Shown here piece by piece: positions 1 through 8,030 of a stretch of 64,000 nt of DNA. The translations under genes were made by a program, and so were the position numbers. This stretch comes from Eikenella halliae (GTDB lineage Bacteria; Pseudomonadota; Gammaproteobacteria; Burkholderiales; Neisseriaceae). The notes under the pieces were generated by a model. That model made no database searches. It worked only from the letters and a program-made list of their open reading frames with translations, and had not been told where the DNA came from. Every line of letters begins with the position of its first letter. The first letter of the stretch is position 1. The stretch spans positions 62,001 through 126,000 of the forward strand of contig NZ_LXSQ01000012.1 in assembly GCF_001648475.1 (NCBI RefSeq). Reading direction: 5' to 3'.

Positions 1-570
1 CATTTTCACAAAATGGCCGGCACCGTTTTTGCCCACCCAGTGGCAACATACCTCGCCACCGGCCGTTTTGGCAGCTACTGCCTGTAGAATCGGCTTCACT
101 GCTGGCCAGGCTTCCGGATTGCCGCCGGGCATGATAGACGGCCCATGGCGCGCGCCTTCTTCACCGCCGGAAATACCGGTGCCAATAAATAAAATACCTT
201 GTACGGCCAGCTCGGCGGTACGCCGTTCGGTATTGGGATAATGGGCATTGCCGCCGTCGATGATGATGTCGCCCTTATCCAGAAACGGCACCAGCTGCGC
301 AATCAACTCGTCTACCGCCCGCCCGGCCTGCACCATCAGCATCACCTTGCGCGGCCGCTTTAATTGGCTAATTAGTTCTTCCAAGCTGTAGGCGCCGATA
401 ATTTTTGTGCCCTTGGCCGGGCCGTTGAGGAATTGCTCGGTTTTGGCTGCCGTGCGGTTGTAGGCGCTCACTTGGAAGCCGTGATCGTTCATGTTCAGAA
501 TCAGGTTCTGCCCCATAACGGCCAGGCCGATAACGGCAATGTCGCTTTTATTGTAAAGAGAGTTTTGCAT
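1..570 (-). CDS. gnd: 6-phosphogluconate dehydrogenase, decarboxylating (N-terminal part, runs off the window)
   Basis: Reading the minus strand from the ATG at 570 gives an open frame to the window edge, about 190 residues. It starts MQNSLYNKSDIAVIGLAVMG, the Rossmann dinucleotide-binding loop of 6PGDH, and continues with DGGN and the GISGGEEGARHGPS substrate-binding signature, then a K-N-G-AGHFVKM-type stretch at the edge. The enzyme oxidises 6-phosphogluconate to ribulose 5-phosphate with CO2 release in the oxidative pentose phosphate pathway. The catalytic C-terminal domain lies outside the window, so intactness cannot be judged. Confidence 0.93.
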   Translation of the reverse strand, partial: MQNSLYNKSDIAVIGLAVMGQNLILNMNDHGFQVSAYNRTAAKTEQFLNGPAKGTKIIGAYSLEELISQLKRPRKVMLMVQAGRAVDELIAQLVPFLDKGDIIIDGGNAHYPNTERRTAELAVQGILFIGTGISGGEEGARHGPSIMPGGNPEAWPAVKPILQAVAAKTAGGEVCCHWVGKNGAGHFVKM

Positions 571-891
571 GATATTTTTAGATTACGAAGTTTGAGATTT
601 AGTATTGGGTTAGATTGAACTAAGTTGGTTTTCTTTAATCTAAATTTTCTAATTAATTTTTTGTTGTTTATGTTGAAGCAGCATAAAAATAGTGGATTAT
701 CCAGAAAATCCATTAAAACTATTTAGATAGGCTAATTAAACCCTGTTGTTTGCTTGTCGTTCAACTGTAGATTGTTGTGGAATAGTGGCTGGTTTAATCG
801 GCTGTTTGTGGATAAATTGATCATTTGTCTGCTTTATCCGCAGAGAATAGTGGAAATAAGCCATTGTCGTGCTGAGCCAGTGCCCTATCAT
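571..891. other. AT-rich intergenic region between gnd and the RNase II gene
   Basis: These 321 bases are clearly more AT-rich than the flanks and hold no convincing gene. They must contain the gnd promoter and the 3' end signal of the RNase gene; no confident -35/-10 pair or terminator hairpin was picked out. Confidence 0.5.
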
Positions 892-2760
892 TTAAGCGGC
901 TGATTCCGGCGGCAATACGTTCAAATATTTCAAAGACAACAGCTGCTGTTCGGCATCCAATTGAGTAACGGCCAGTTTCATGCGGGTTCTAGGCGGGATG
1001 TCGATCGGCACGCCGTGCACGCGGCCCACCAGCGGCAGGCCTTCGATGCGCACCAAATCTTCTTTCAGCAATACGGCGGTCAGCTCGCGCAGGTTTTCCT
1101 GCTGCATATACACTAGGCTCCAATAGGCTTCCATTTGGCGCTGGAAATCGGCGTAGGCGGTGTAGGCGGCATCGAAATCGCGTAGGGCGGCAAACAGATC
1201 GCTGCTGTTTTTTTCAAAACGCGGCGGCAAATCGGGCTCGATTAAGCTGAGCAGCTGGCGCTGGTTGATGCAGTCGGCGGCGCGGCGCAGCGGGGAGGTA
1301 AACCAGCCGTAGTGCGCCAAGTTCATGCCGCTGTGCGGCTCGGATTGGGTGCTCATGCGCACTTTGCCGCCGGTTTGCACGCGGAAAAGGCCGGGCAGGC
1401 CGTTTTCGTCCAGCATTTGCGCCCAAGTGCTGTTGGCCAGAATCATCATTTCGGATACCAGCGTGTCGATGGGCGAGCTGCGTTCGCGGCGGCTGATGCG
1501 CACGCTGCCGTCGGGATTGAATTCGATGCCGTAGTCGTATTGCAGGGTGCGGTTTTCTTCGTAGCGGTCGCGCTGTTTTTGGCGTTCGACGGCGAAGCGG
1601 TACAGCCAGCGCAGCTGCGGCTGGCAGGGGAATTGTACGGGTTCATTTTCGGAGAGGCCGGTGTCAGCGTTGAAATGCGGCTCGATGTCTTGGATGCGCA
1701 GGTTGTGTTTGATGGTTAGGTTTTCGAGGCGGGTTTGCGGCGTTGAGGCTACCTGAAAATCCTCGCCCACTTCCACATACAGGCTCAATACCGGCCGTTT
1801 GCCTTCGTCTAGGCTGAAGGTTTGAATCCAGTTGTCCGGCAGCATGGTGATTTTGCCACCGGGGTAGTAGGCGGTGCTTTGCCTTTGTTTAATAAGGGTT
1901 TCAATCGGACTGTTTTCGGCAATGGCCAGTGTGGGCACGGCGATGTGGATGCCGACGCGTTTGCCGCCGCCTGGCAGGTCTTGCACAGAAAGCGCGTCGT
2001 CGATTTCGCTGGTTTCGACATCGTCAATGGAGAATACGGGCAAATCGGCTGCATCTGGCAGTTCAGGGACAGCGGGCACGGTGGTTTCCGGTGCGGCGGT
2101 GCCTTGCGGGAAGTGTTTGCAGCAAAATCCGTCGATCAGGTATTGCGGCAGCGAGCCCACGCCGCCAGTTTGCCGGGCGAGCTGATAGGCGGAAATTTTC
2201 AGTTCGGCGGCGGCTTTGGTGAAGGCTTTGTAGGTGAGCGATTGTTTGTCCGGATTGTGCAGGATGCTGCGCAAATCGGTGGCGATTTCGGCGGGCAGCC
2301 GGCCTTGTGCCAATTCTTCCGCCCAAGTGGCTATTTGCGCGTCTTGCTGTTTTTTGCGCTCGATGGCGGCCAGCGCCTGTTTCAGGGTGTCTTCCGGTGC
2401 GGCTTTGAATACGCCTTTGCCCTTTTTGTAGAAATACATCGGTGCGGCGTAAAGGGCAATCAGGGTGGCGGCCAGTTCGTGCTGGCTTGGGGGGTGGCCG
2501 AAGTATTCGGCGGCGATGCTTTGGGCGGTGAATTCGTCTTCGCCGCAAAATTCCCACAGCAGGTCGGTGTCGATTTGTGCGGCTTCGGCCTGGGCGCGTT
2601 CGAGAAAAGCGTCCATCGGCTCGGTGAATTCCACGAAAACGTTGTTGGCTTTGATTTTGGCGCGTTTGCCGTGTTGGGTGGTGGCCTGATAGGTGCTATC
2701 GTTTTTTTGCACCACGGCGGCCACTTTGAATTGGCCGCTTTCTTCGTAGAATATATTCAT
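892..2760 (-). CDS. RNase II/RNB-family 3'-5' exoribonuclease
   Basis: A 622-residue protein with the RNB catalytic signature. The stretch FSIDDVETSEIDDALSV at about residues 240-257 matches the acidic active-site motif of RNase II/RNase R, and TSPLRRAADCINQRQL near residue 485 matches the conserved C-terminal RNB motif. The N-terminal ~200 residues are a divergent OB/helical region, and the tail has no obvious long S1 extension, so the protein is shorter than RNase R (over 700 aa) and closer to the compact RNB proteins of Neisseriaceae. It should degrade single-stranded RNA processively. It appears monocistronic. Assigning rnb or rnr by name would be a guess. Confidence 0.88.
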   Translation of the reverse strand: MNIFYEESGQFKVAAVVQKNDSTYQATTQHGKRAKIKANNVFVEFTEPMDAFLERAQAEAAQIDTDLLWEFCGEDEFTAQSIAAEYFGHPPSQHELAATLIALYAAPMYFYKKGKGVFKAAPEDTLKQALAAIERKKQQDAQIATWAEELAQGRLPAEIATDLRSILHNPDKQSLTYKAFTKAAAELKISAYQLARQTGGVGSLPQYLIDGFCCKHFPQGTAAPETTVPAVPELPDAADLPVFSIDDVETSEIDDALSVQDLPGGGKRVGIHIAVPTLAIAENSPIETLIKQRQSTAYYPGGKITMLPDNWIQTFSLDEGKRPVLSLYVEVGEDFQVASTPQTRLENLTIKHNLRIQDIEPHFNADTGLSENEPVQFPCQPQLRWLYRFAVERQKQRDRYEENRTLQYDYGIEFNPDGSVRISRRERSSPIDTLVSEMMILANSTWAQMLDENGLPGLFRVQTGGKVRMSTQSEPHSGMNLAHYGWFTSPLRRAADCINQRQLLSLIEPDLPPRFEKNSSDLFAALRDFDAAYTAYADFQRQMEAYWSLVYMQQENLRELTAVLLKEDLVRIEGLPLVGRVHGVPIDIPPRTRMKLAVTQLDAEQQLLSLKYLNVLPPESAA

Positions 2761-2955
2761 TTAAAAGGGAAAACCGCTTTATTTGGTTGGAATATTGAGA
2801 TGGCGGATTTTAGCATAGAAACTGCTGGTTTCTAAGGCGTAGGAATCCCTAGCGTGGTTTGCAGATGGAAGAAATCTCCGGGTTGTCCATGCCTTGACGG
2901 AAATGAGGTACGAGAAACAGTTTTTTAATAGCCTGAAATAGTAGTAGAAGAATTT

Positions 2956-2995
2956 GTGCGGCTTCATTAATCATCACAATATGATGAAGCCGCAC
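2956..2995. repeat. 12-bp perfect inverted repeat
   Basis: GTGCGGCTTCAT (2956-2967) is followed after 16 bases by its exact reverse complement (2984-2995). No T-run follows, so it is not a classic terminator. It lies upstream of the RNase gene in a 460-base gap that also holds a DUS at about 3090; the rest of the gap shows nothing recognisable. Confidence 0.6.
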
Positions 2996-3223
2996 CACGG
3001 TTTGGACGACAATATGCCGTTTAAAGTGTTACAGGCTTTTTTTCTTAGCCTGTGATGAACTGACTGGGTTATTTTCTATGAATAAAAGCTACCTGAAATT
3101 TTTGATGCTGAAGCAGATTAACAATTGTGCCGGTCTAGTAAGCAAGGAGGAATGAAAGGAACAGCTTGAATTTTTTGCGCTCATCGGTTTTTGTTAATCC
3201 GCTACATGCCGCATGCAACGTGT

Positions 3224-4108
<885 letters not shown>

Positions 4109-4170
4109 GGTTTTGCTTCGGTATCGGTTGGAAAGATGCCGCATTATAGCAGCGGCTGAATATAGGATGT

Positions 4171-4226
4171 TTTAAAGGCTACCTGAAAACATAAGCTTCA
4201 ACACAGTGTTTCAAGTAGCCTTTAAA
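4171..4226 (-). terminator. Imperfect DUS-pair hairpin downstream of hemL
   Basis: TTTAAAGGCTACCTGAAA and a one-mismatch inverse copy (TTTCAAGTAGCCTTTAAA) form a long stem just after the hemL stop, with A/T-rich flanks suited to rho-independent termination. Confidence 0.7.
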
Positions 4227-4237
4227 CCGCATGCGGA

Positions 4238-5524
4238 TTAAGAAGCCATGTGTGCCAACACGTCTGCTGCGATTGCCACGGTTTCCGCCACCAGTTCTTT
4301 CGTGTGCGCCGCCGATACAAATGCCGCTTCGTAGGCTGAGGGGCCGAAGGCCACGCCGCGGTCGAGCATGCCGTGGAAAAAGGTTTTGAAGGCTTCGATA
4401 TTGGAGGCGGCCATATCGGCATAGTTCTGCGGTAGGCTACCTGAAAAATACAGGCCGAACATGCCGCCCACGCTGTCGGCGGTGAAGGTGATGCCAGCTT
4501 GCTCTGCCGCCTGTTTCAGCCCGTGCACCAGCTGCTCGGTGCGTGCGGTGAGGTTTTCGTAGAAACCCGGGCGCTGGATGATTTCCAGCGTTTTCAAGCC
4601 TGCCGCCACGGCCACGGGATTGCCCGAGAGCGTGCCGGCCTGATACACGCCGCCCAATGGCGAGATGCAGTCCATGATTTCACGCTTGCCGCCAAAGGCC
4701 GCCAGCGGCATGCCGCCGCCGATGACCTTGCCCATGGTGGTTAAATCGGGCGTGATGCCGTGCAGCGATTGCGCGCCGCCAAGCGCCACGCGGAAGCCGG
4801 TCATCACTTCGTCGTAAATCAGCACCGCGCCGTGTTTCGCCGTCAGCTCGCGCAGGGCGCGGATAAATTCGCGCGTTGGGCGCACCAGGTTCATATTGCC
4901 GGCAAACGGCTCCAAAATCACACAGGCGATTTGGTTGCTGGCTTGGGCGAAAGTTTCTTCCAGTTTGGCTACATTATTGTATTCCAAAACTAAAGTATGT
5001 TTGGTGAAATCGGCGGGCACGCCGGCGGAGGAAGGGTGGCCGAAGGTGAGCAGGCCGCTGCCGGCTTTCACGAGCAGGCTGTCGGAATGGCCGTGGTAGC
5101 AGCCTTCGAATTTCACAATTTGGTCGCACCCCGTGTAGCCGCGTGCCAAACGGATGGCCGACATGGTGGCCTCGGTGCCGGAGCTGACCAGTCGCAGCCG
5201 CTCTACGCTGGGCACCAGGCGGCAGATTTCTTCGGCAATTACGATTTCGGCTTCAGTGGGGGCGCCGAACGACAGCCCGCCCAAAGCCGCTTCGCGTACC
5301 GCTTCCAACACTTCCGGATGCGCGTGCCCCGCAATCGCCGGCCCCCATGAGCCGACATAATCGATATAGCGTTTGCCGTTTTCGTCCCACACAAAAGCGC
5401 CCTCAGCCCTTTTGATAAAGCGCGGTACACCGCCCACGCTGCCGAAGGCGCGCACAGGCGAATTCACGCCGCCGGGAATCACGGCTTTGGCGCGGGTGAA
5501 GAGTTGTTCGTTGCGGTCGGTCAT
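4238..5524 (-). CDS. hemL: Glutamate-1-semialdehyde 2,1-aminomutase
   Basis: This PLP enzyme converts glutamate-1-semialdehyde to 5-aminolevulinate in the C5 heme pathway. The 428-aa product matches the family length. Visible features are the N-terminus MTDRNEQLFTRAKAVIPGGV, the gatekeeping loop region around SSGTEATMSAIRLARG, the DEV aspartate (about residue 239) for the PLP ring nitrogen, and the Schiff-base lysine in TTMGKVIGGGMPL (Lys266). The open frame runs 37 codons further upstream, but only the ATG at 5524 gives the conserved N-terminus and follows an AAGGA-type site. Confidence 0.96.
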   Translation of the reverse strand: MTDRNEQLFTRAKAVIPGGVNSPVRAFGSVGGVPRFIKRAEGAFVWDENGKRYIDYVGSWGPAIAGHAHPEVLEAVREAALGGLSFGAPTEAEIVIAEEICRLVPSVERLRLVSSGTEATMSAIRLARGYTGCDQIVKFEGCYHGHSDSLLVKAGSGLLTFGHPSSAGVPADFTKHTLVLEYNNVAKLEETFAQASNQIACVILEPFAGNMNLVRPTREFIRALRELTAKHGAVLIYDEVMTGFRVALGGAQSLHGITPDLTTMGKVIGGGMPLAAFGGKREIMDCISPLGGVYQAGTLSGNPVAVAAGLKTLEIIQRPGFYENLTARTEQLVHGLKQAAEQAGITFTADSVGGMFGLYFSGSLPQNYADMAASNIEAFKTFFHGMLDRGVAFGPSAYEAAFVSAAHTKELVAETVAIAADVLAHMAS

Positions 5525-5576
5525 GGGGAAATCCTTGCTAGGAAAATGGGAATAGGCAGATTTTAGCAGATTACAA

Positions 5577-5862
5577 AAGCAGCCTGCACGGCGGTTGGAC
5601 GCGCCACTGGGGCAGCAGCCGCGCCTTCGCCACATCGTTCAACATCAGCGTGCAGCGCAGAAACTACCGCGGCCCCGACATCTTCAACATCCAGCGCCGC
5701 GACACCGAATACTTCACCCGCCTGGCGCTGTCGCACAACCGCCTCTCCTGGAAAGGCTTCACCCCGCGCCTGAACTGGACCTGGTCGCACATCCACAGCA
5801 ACCATTTCTATTACCGCTATAACAACCACCGCGTGTTTTTGGATGTATTCAAGCAGTTCTGA
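5577..5862 (+). pseudogene. C-terminal fragment of a Slam-like (DUF560) outer-membrane protein
   Basis: An open segment without a proper start ends at TGA 5860-5862. Its ~94 residues alternate aromatic and polar residues like outer-membrane beta strands (RNYRGPDIFNIQRRDTEYF; LSWKGFTPRLNWTWSHIHSN) and end VFLDVFKQF, with the terminal Phe expected of an OMP. This resembles the end of the porin domain of surface lipoprotein assembly modifiers; the family call is from memory. The fragment sits between two Kingella-type DUS (5577-5588 and 5868-5879), suggesting import as a transformation fragment. The N-terminal TPR part is absent. Confidence 0.55.
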
Positions 5863-5897
5863 TGAAAAAGCAGCCTGCACTTTATCGGTTACAGTAA

Positions 5898-5981
5898 AAT
5901 CAACAGAGTTGGCAGGTTGAAAATATTAAGCGGCAAGCAGAAGCGGAAGATATTGCCGAATTGGAAGCGTTGAAACGGTAG
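5898..5981 (+). pseudogene. Possible C-terminal gene remnant
   Basis: A 27-codon open stretch ends with a charged helix-like tail (VENIKRQAEAEDIAELEALKR) and TAG, directly before a DUS and the next gene. It has no start codon. It could be the last scrap of a toxin or other gene whose downstream partner (6010-6747) survived. Too short for any family call. Confidence 0.25.
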
Positions 5982-6009
5982 TTTCAGGTAGCCTGAAAGG
6001 AAAAACGCC

Positions 6010-6747
6010 ATGCAAAAATTTTTGTCCGGATTGCTGAACAAATTGGGTTTTGCATCATCAAGCCAAACCGAAAGCCAAGCTGCAAACCAAACCGCGATGC
6101 CGGAAATCCACACACAGCCCGACCGGCCGCTGCCATTCGGTTTCAAAACCAATTGGCTGGCGGTCAAATCTGATTCGCCCGAAGCCGTATTGGAAAAGCT
6201 GCCGTTGCAAAACATACAGCCGGCCAACTGGCAAAGCAGTTTTCAAATCATGGAAGCAGCGGATTATCAAAGCAGCCTGCAGCCCGTTTTCGTATCGTCC
6301 TGCATTCGCGGCTGGGTGTTCGTTGTCAGCCATTTGGCTCTGCCGTGCCTCCATCCGGAACACCCGTTCGATATGCTGACCAAGCCATTATTAGACCGAT
6401 TCAAAGAAGTACAATATTTCGGTTCTTACCGTGTAACGGATTATCTGGCATGGGCAAAGGCGGAGGATGGAAAATGGATACGGCGTTTTGAAACTTCCGA
6501 CAGCTGTATCTTGGAAAATTTTGGCGGGCAAACCGCCGCCGAAAAATCCTTAAACCTTGTATATGTCGAATCCGAAGAAGAGTTTGAACAAGGCGAAGTA
6601 TTTGAAAAATGGATAGCCGCGCAAGATGAAGAAACGCCCGCGCAACTGGCGGGTTTGTGGAGTATCAATCCCCTAGAATTGGAAAATATGGATTCGCCAC
6701 CTTCTACCGGCTATCTGGGCTATTTTGAGAAAACAGAAAACCCTTAA
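6010..6747 (+). CDS. Hypothetical protein, possible orphan immunity or effector-associated protein
   Basis: 245 residues, start supported by AAGGA eight bases upstream. I recognise no family. After a short Gln/Ser/Thr-rich lead (about residues 15-40) the protein looks globular and soluble, with aromatic-rich stretches and an acidic segment ESEEEFEQGEVFEKW; there is no signal peptide or membrane span. A Kingella-type DUS lies inside the gene (6270-6281) and another just after it, so it is probably part of the imported patchwork. Its place between a gene scrap and a SUKH immunity gene suggests an immunity role, but that is only contextual. Confidence 0.6.
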   Translation: MQKFLSGLLNKLGFASSSQTESQAANQTAMPEIHTQPDRPLPFGFKTNWLAVKSDSPEAVLEKLPLQNIQPANWQSSFQIMEAADYQSSLQPVFVSSCIRGWVFVVSHLALPCLHPEHPFDMLTKPLLDRFKEVQYFGSYRVTDYLAWAKAEDGKWIRRFETSDSCILENFGGQTAAEKSLNLVYVESEEEFEQGEVFEKWIAAQDEETPAQLAGLWSINPLELENMDSPPSTGYLGYFEKTENP

Positions 6748-6748
6748 T

Positions 6749-6944
6749 TTCAGGTAGCCTCAAAAGCAGCCTGCACCCCATTCACACAAGGAACTTTATG
6801 AACATCACCCAAATCCTCTCCCAAGAACTCTCCGCCACCGCCGCGCAAATCACCGCCGCCGTTTCTCTTTTGGACGACGGCGCGACCGTGCCCTTTATCG
6901 CCCGTTACCGCAAGGAAGCCACGGGCGGACTGGACGATACCCAA
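6749..6944 (+). repeat. Upstream copy of a ~196-bp direct repeat (tex leader plus 5' end)
   Basis: This matches 7835-8030 almost base for base: an Eikenella DUS, a Kingella DUS, the leader CCCCATTCACACAAGG, an ATG and the first 49 codons of tex. The main differences are the six bases before the ATG and a few synonymous or single changes, including Ser for Glu at codon 23. The spacing between copies is exactly 1086 bases. Confidence 0.9.
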
Positions 6945-7046
6945 CCTCTCATCAAATCTTCTTATGACCAAACAGCACAAAACCCTGCCATCTGTCATCA
7001 AAAGCGGCAACAACCGCAACACCGTCGCCTAGGCGTATCATCCTGA
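6798..7046 (+). pseudogene. Truncated duplicate of the tex 5' end
   Basis: The frame starts MNITQILSQELSATAAQITA exactly as intact tex at 7884, follows it for 49 codons to GGLDDTQ, then switches to unrelated sequence and stops at codon 83. It lacks the YqgF, helix-hairpin-helix and S1 domains and cannot work as Tex. If translated it would give an 82-aa N-terminal decoy. It still has the tex leader and ribosome-binding region, so it could drive the next gene. Confidence 0.85.
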
Positions 7047-7061
7047 ACCACCCGCGATGCC

Positions 7062-7754
7062 ATGAGCTCTCTCCACCACATCACCACCCTCTACCGGCTT
7101 GATCACACCCGCTGTGGCCTGTCTGAACACCAAATAGCCGCCGCCGAACAGCGGCTGGGCATACGCTTTCCCGCCGTGTTGCGCGAATATTTGCTCACAT
7201 TGGGCGGCAATGAAGCGGTCAATCAATCGTTTAACCGCCTGCTGCCCTTAGGCGAAATGGATTTTGACGGCGGCTATTTGGTGCTGACGGAAGAAAATCA
7301 AGGCGTGTCCCGTTGCGGCATAGCCAAAGCCGATTTGGCGCAAGACAATCCGCCCGCCCACATCGGCTTTTATATTGGCGAAACCGACAACTACGAATGG
7401 CAGCCGCATCTGCCCGACACCCGCGCCCTGCTGCTGGAACTGGCCTGCACCAACGCCACTATGGGCGGCTTGCCCTACTGCGCCAACATCATGGACGAAG
7501 AATCGGTAAGCCCCCAATCTGTGCAGTTTATCCGGCAAAACCGCAGCGAAATCGTCGAGCTTCGCCAAGAAAACCAACGCTTCTATACCGATGGCTTCCA
7601 CGAAATCACCCTGCTCTGCTTTGCCGAAAACGGCAACGTCGGCGGCGTATTTATCGGTACAGCCGAGCAAGACCGCTTCGACACGCTGCTCGAACTGTTC
7701 GGCTGGGACAACTGGCTCTACACTTCTTATGACGACGAGGATGACGAAGAATAA
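7062..7754 (+). CDS. SMI1/KNR4 (SUKH) family immunity-type protein
   Basis: 230 residues. The N-terminal region LSEHQIAAAEQRLGIRFPAVLREYLLTLGG is the hallmark SUKH opening (helix, then P-x-x-(L/Y)-x-x-(Y/L)-L-x-x-N/G-G), followed by beta-rich segments and a very acidic C-terminus (SYDDEDDEE). SUKH proteins usually protect against polymorphic contact-dependent or secreted toxins. No toxin gene is beside it, so it looks like an orphan immunity gene. It lies between two copies of the tex 5' end, and has only a weak ribosome-binding site, so it may depend on coupling to the upstream tex fragment. Confidence 0.75.
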   Translation: MSSLHHITTLYRLDHTRCGLSEHQIAAAEQRLGIRFPAVLREYLLTLGGNEAVNQSFNRLLPLGEMDFDGGYLVLTEENQGVSRCGIAKADLAQDNPPAHIGFYIGETDNYEWQPHLPDTRALLLELACTNATMGGLPYCANIMDEESVSPQSVQFIRQNRSEIVELRQENQRFYTDGFHEITLLCFAENGNVGGVFIGTAEQDRFDTLLELFGWDNWLYTSYDDEDDEE

Positions 7755-7834
7755 ACCGCTGATATTTTCAACTCCGCAGAAACCGCATTTTAGCTAACGC
7801 AGAAACCCAGCCTTGGCTTTGCCAAGACATCGTT

Positions 7835-8030
7835 TTCAGGTAGCCTCAAAAGCAGCCTGCACCCCATTCACACAAGGCCCCCCATGAACATCACCCAAAT
7901 CCTCTCTCAAGAACTTTCCGCCACCGCCGCGCAAATCACCGCCGCCGTCGAACTTTTGGACGACGGCGCGACCGTCCCCTTTATCGCCCGCTACCGCAAG
8001 GAAGCCACGGGCGGGCTGGACGATACGCAG
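7835..8030 (+). repeat. Downstream copy of the ~196-bp direct repeat (at intact tex)
   Basis: This is the copy attached to the full tex gene; see the partner at 6749-6944. The pair brackets the SUKH gene, as expected if a segment was inserted by recombination within tex leader homology. Confidence 0.9.

Noticed and set aside
1822..2835. 337-codon plus-strand frame opposite the RNase II gene
   Set aside because: Phe/Gly/Val-rich shadow of the RNB gene; no motif, no ribosome-binding site.
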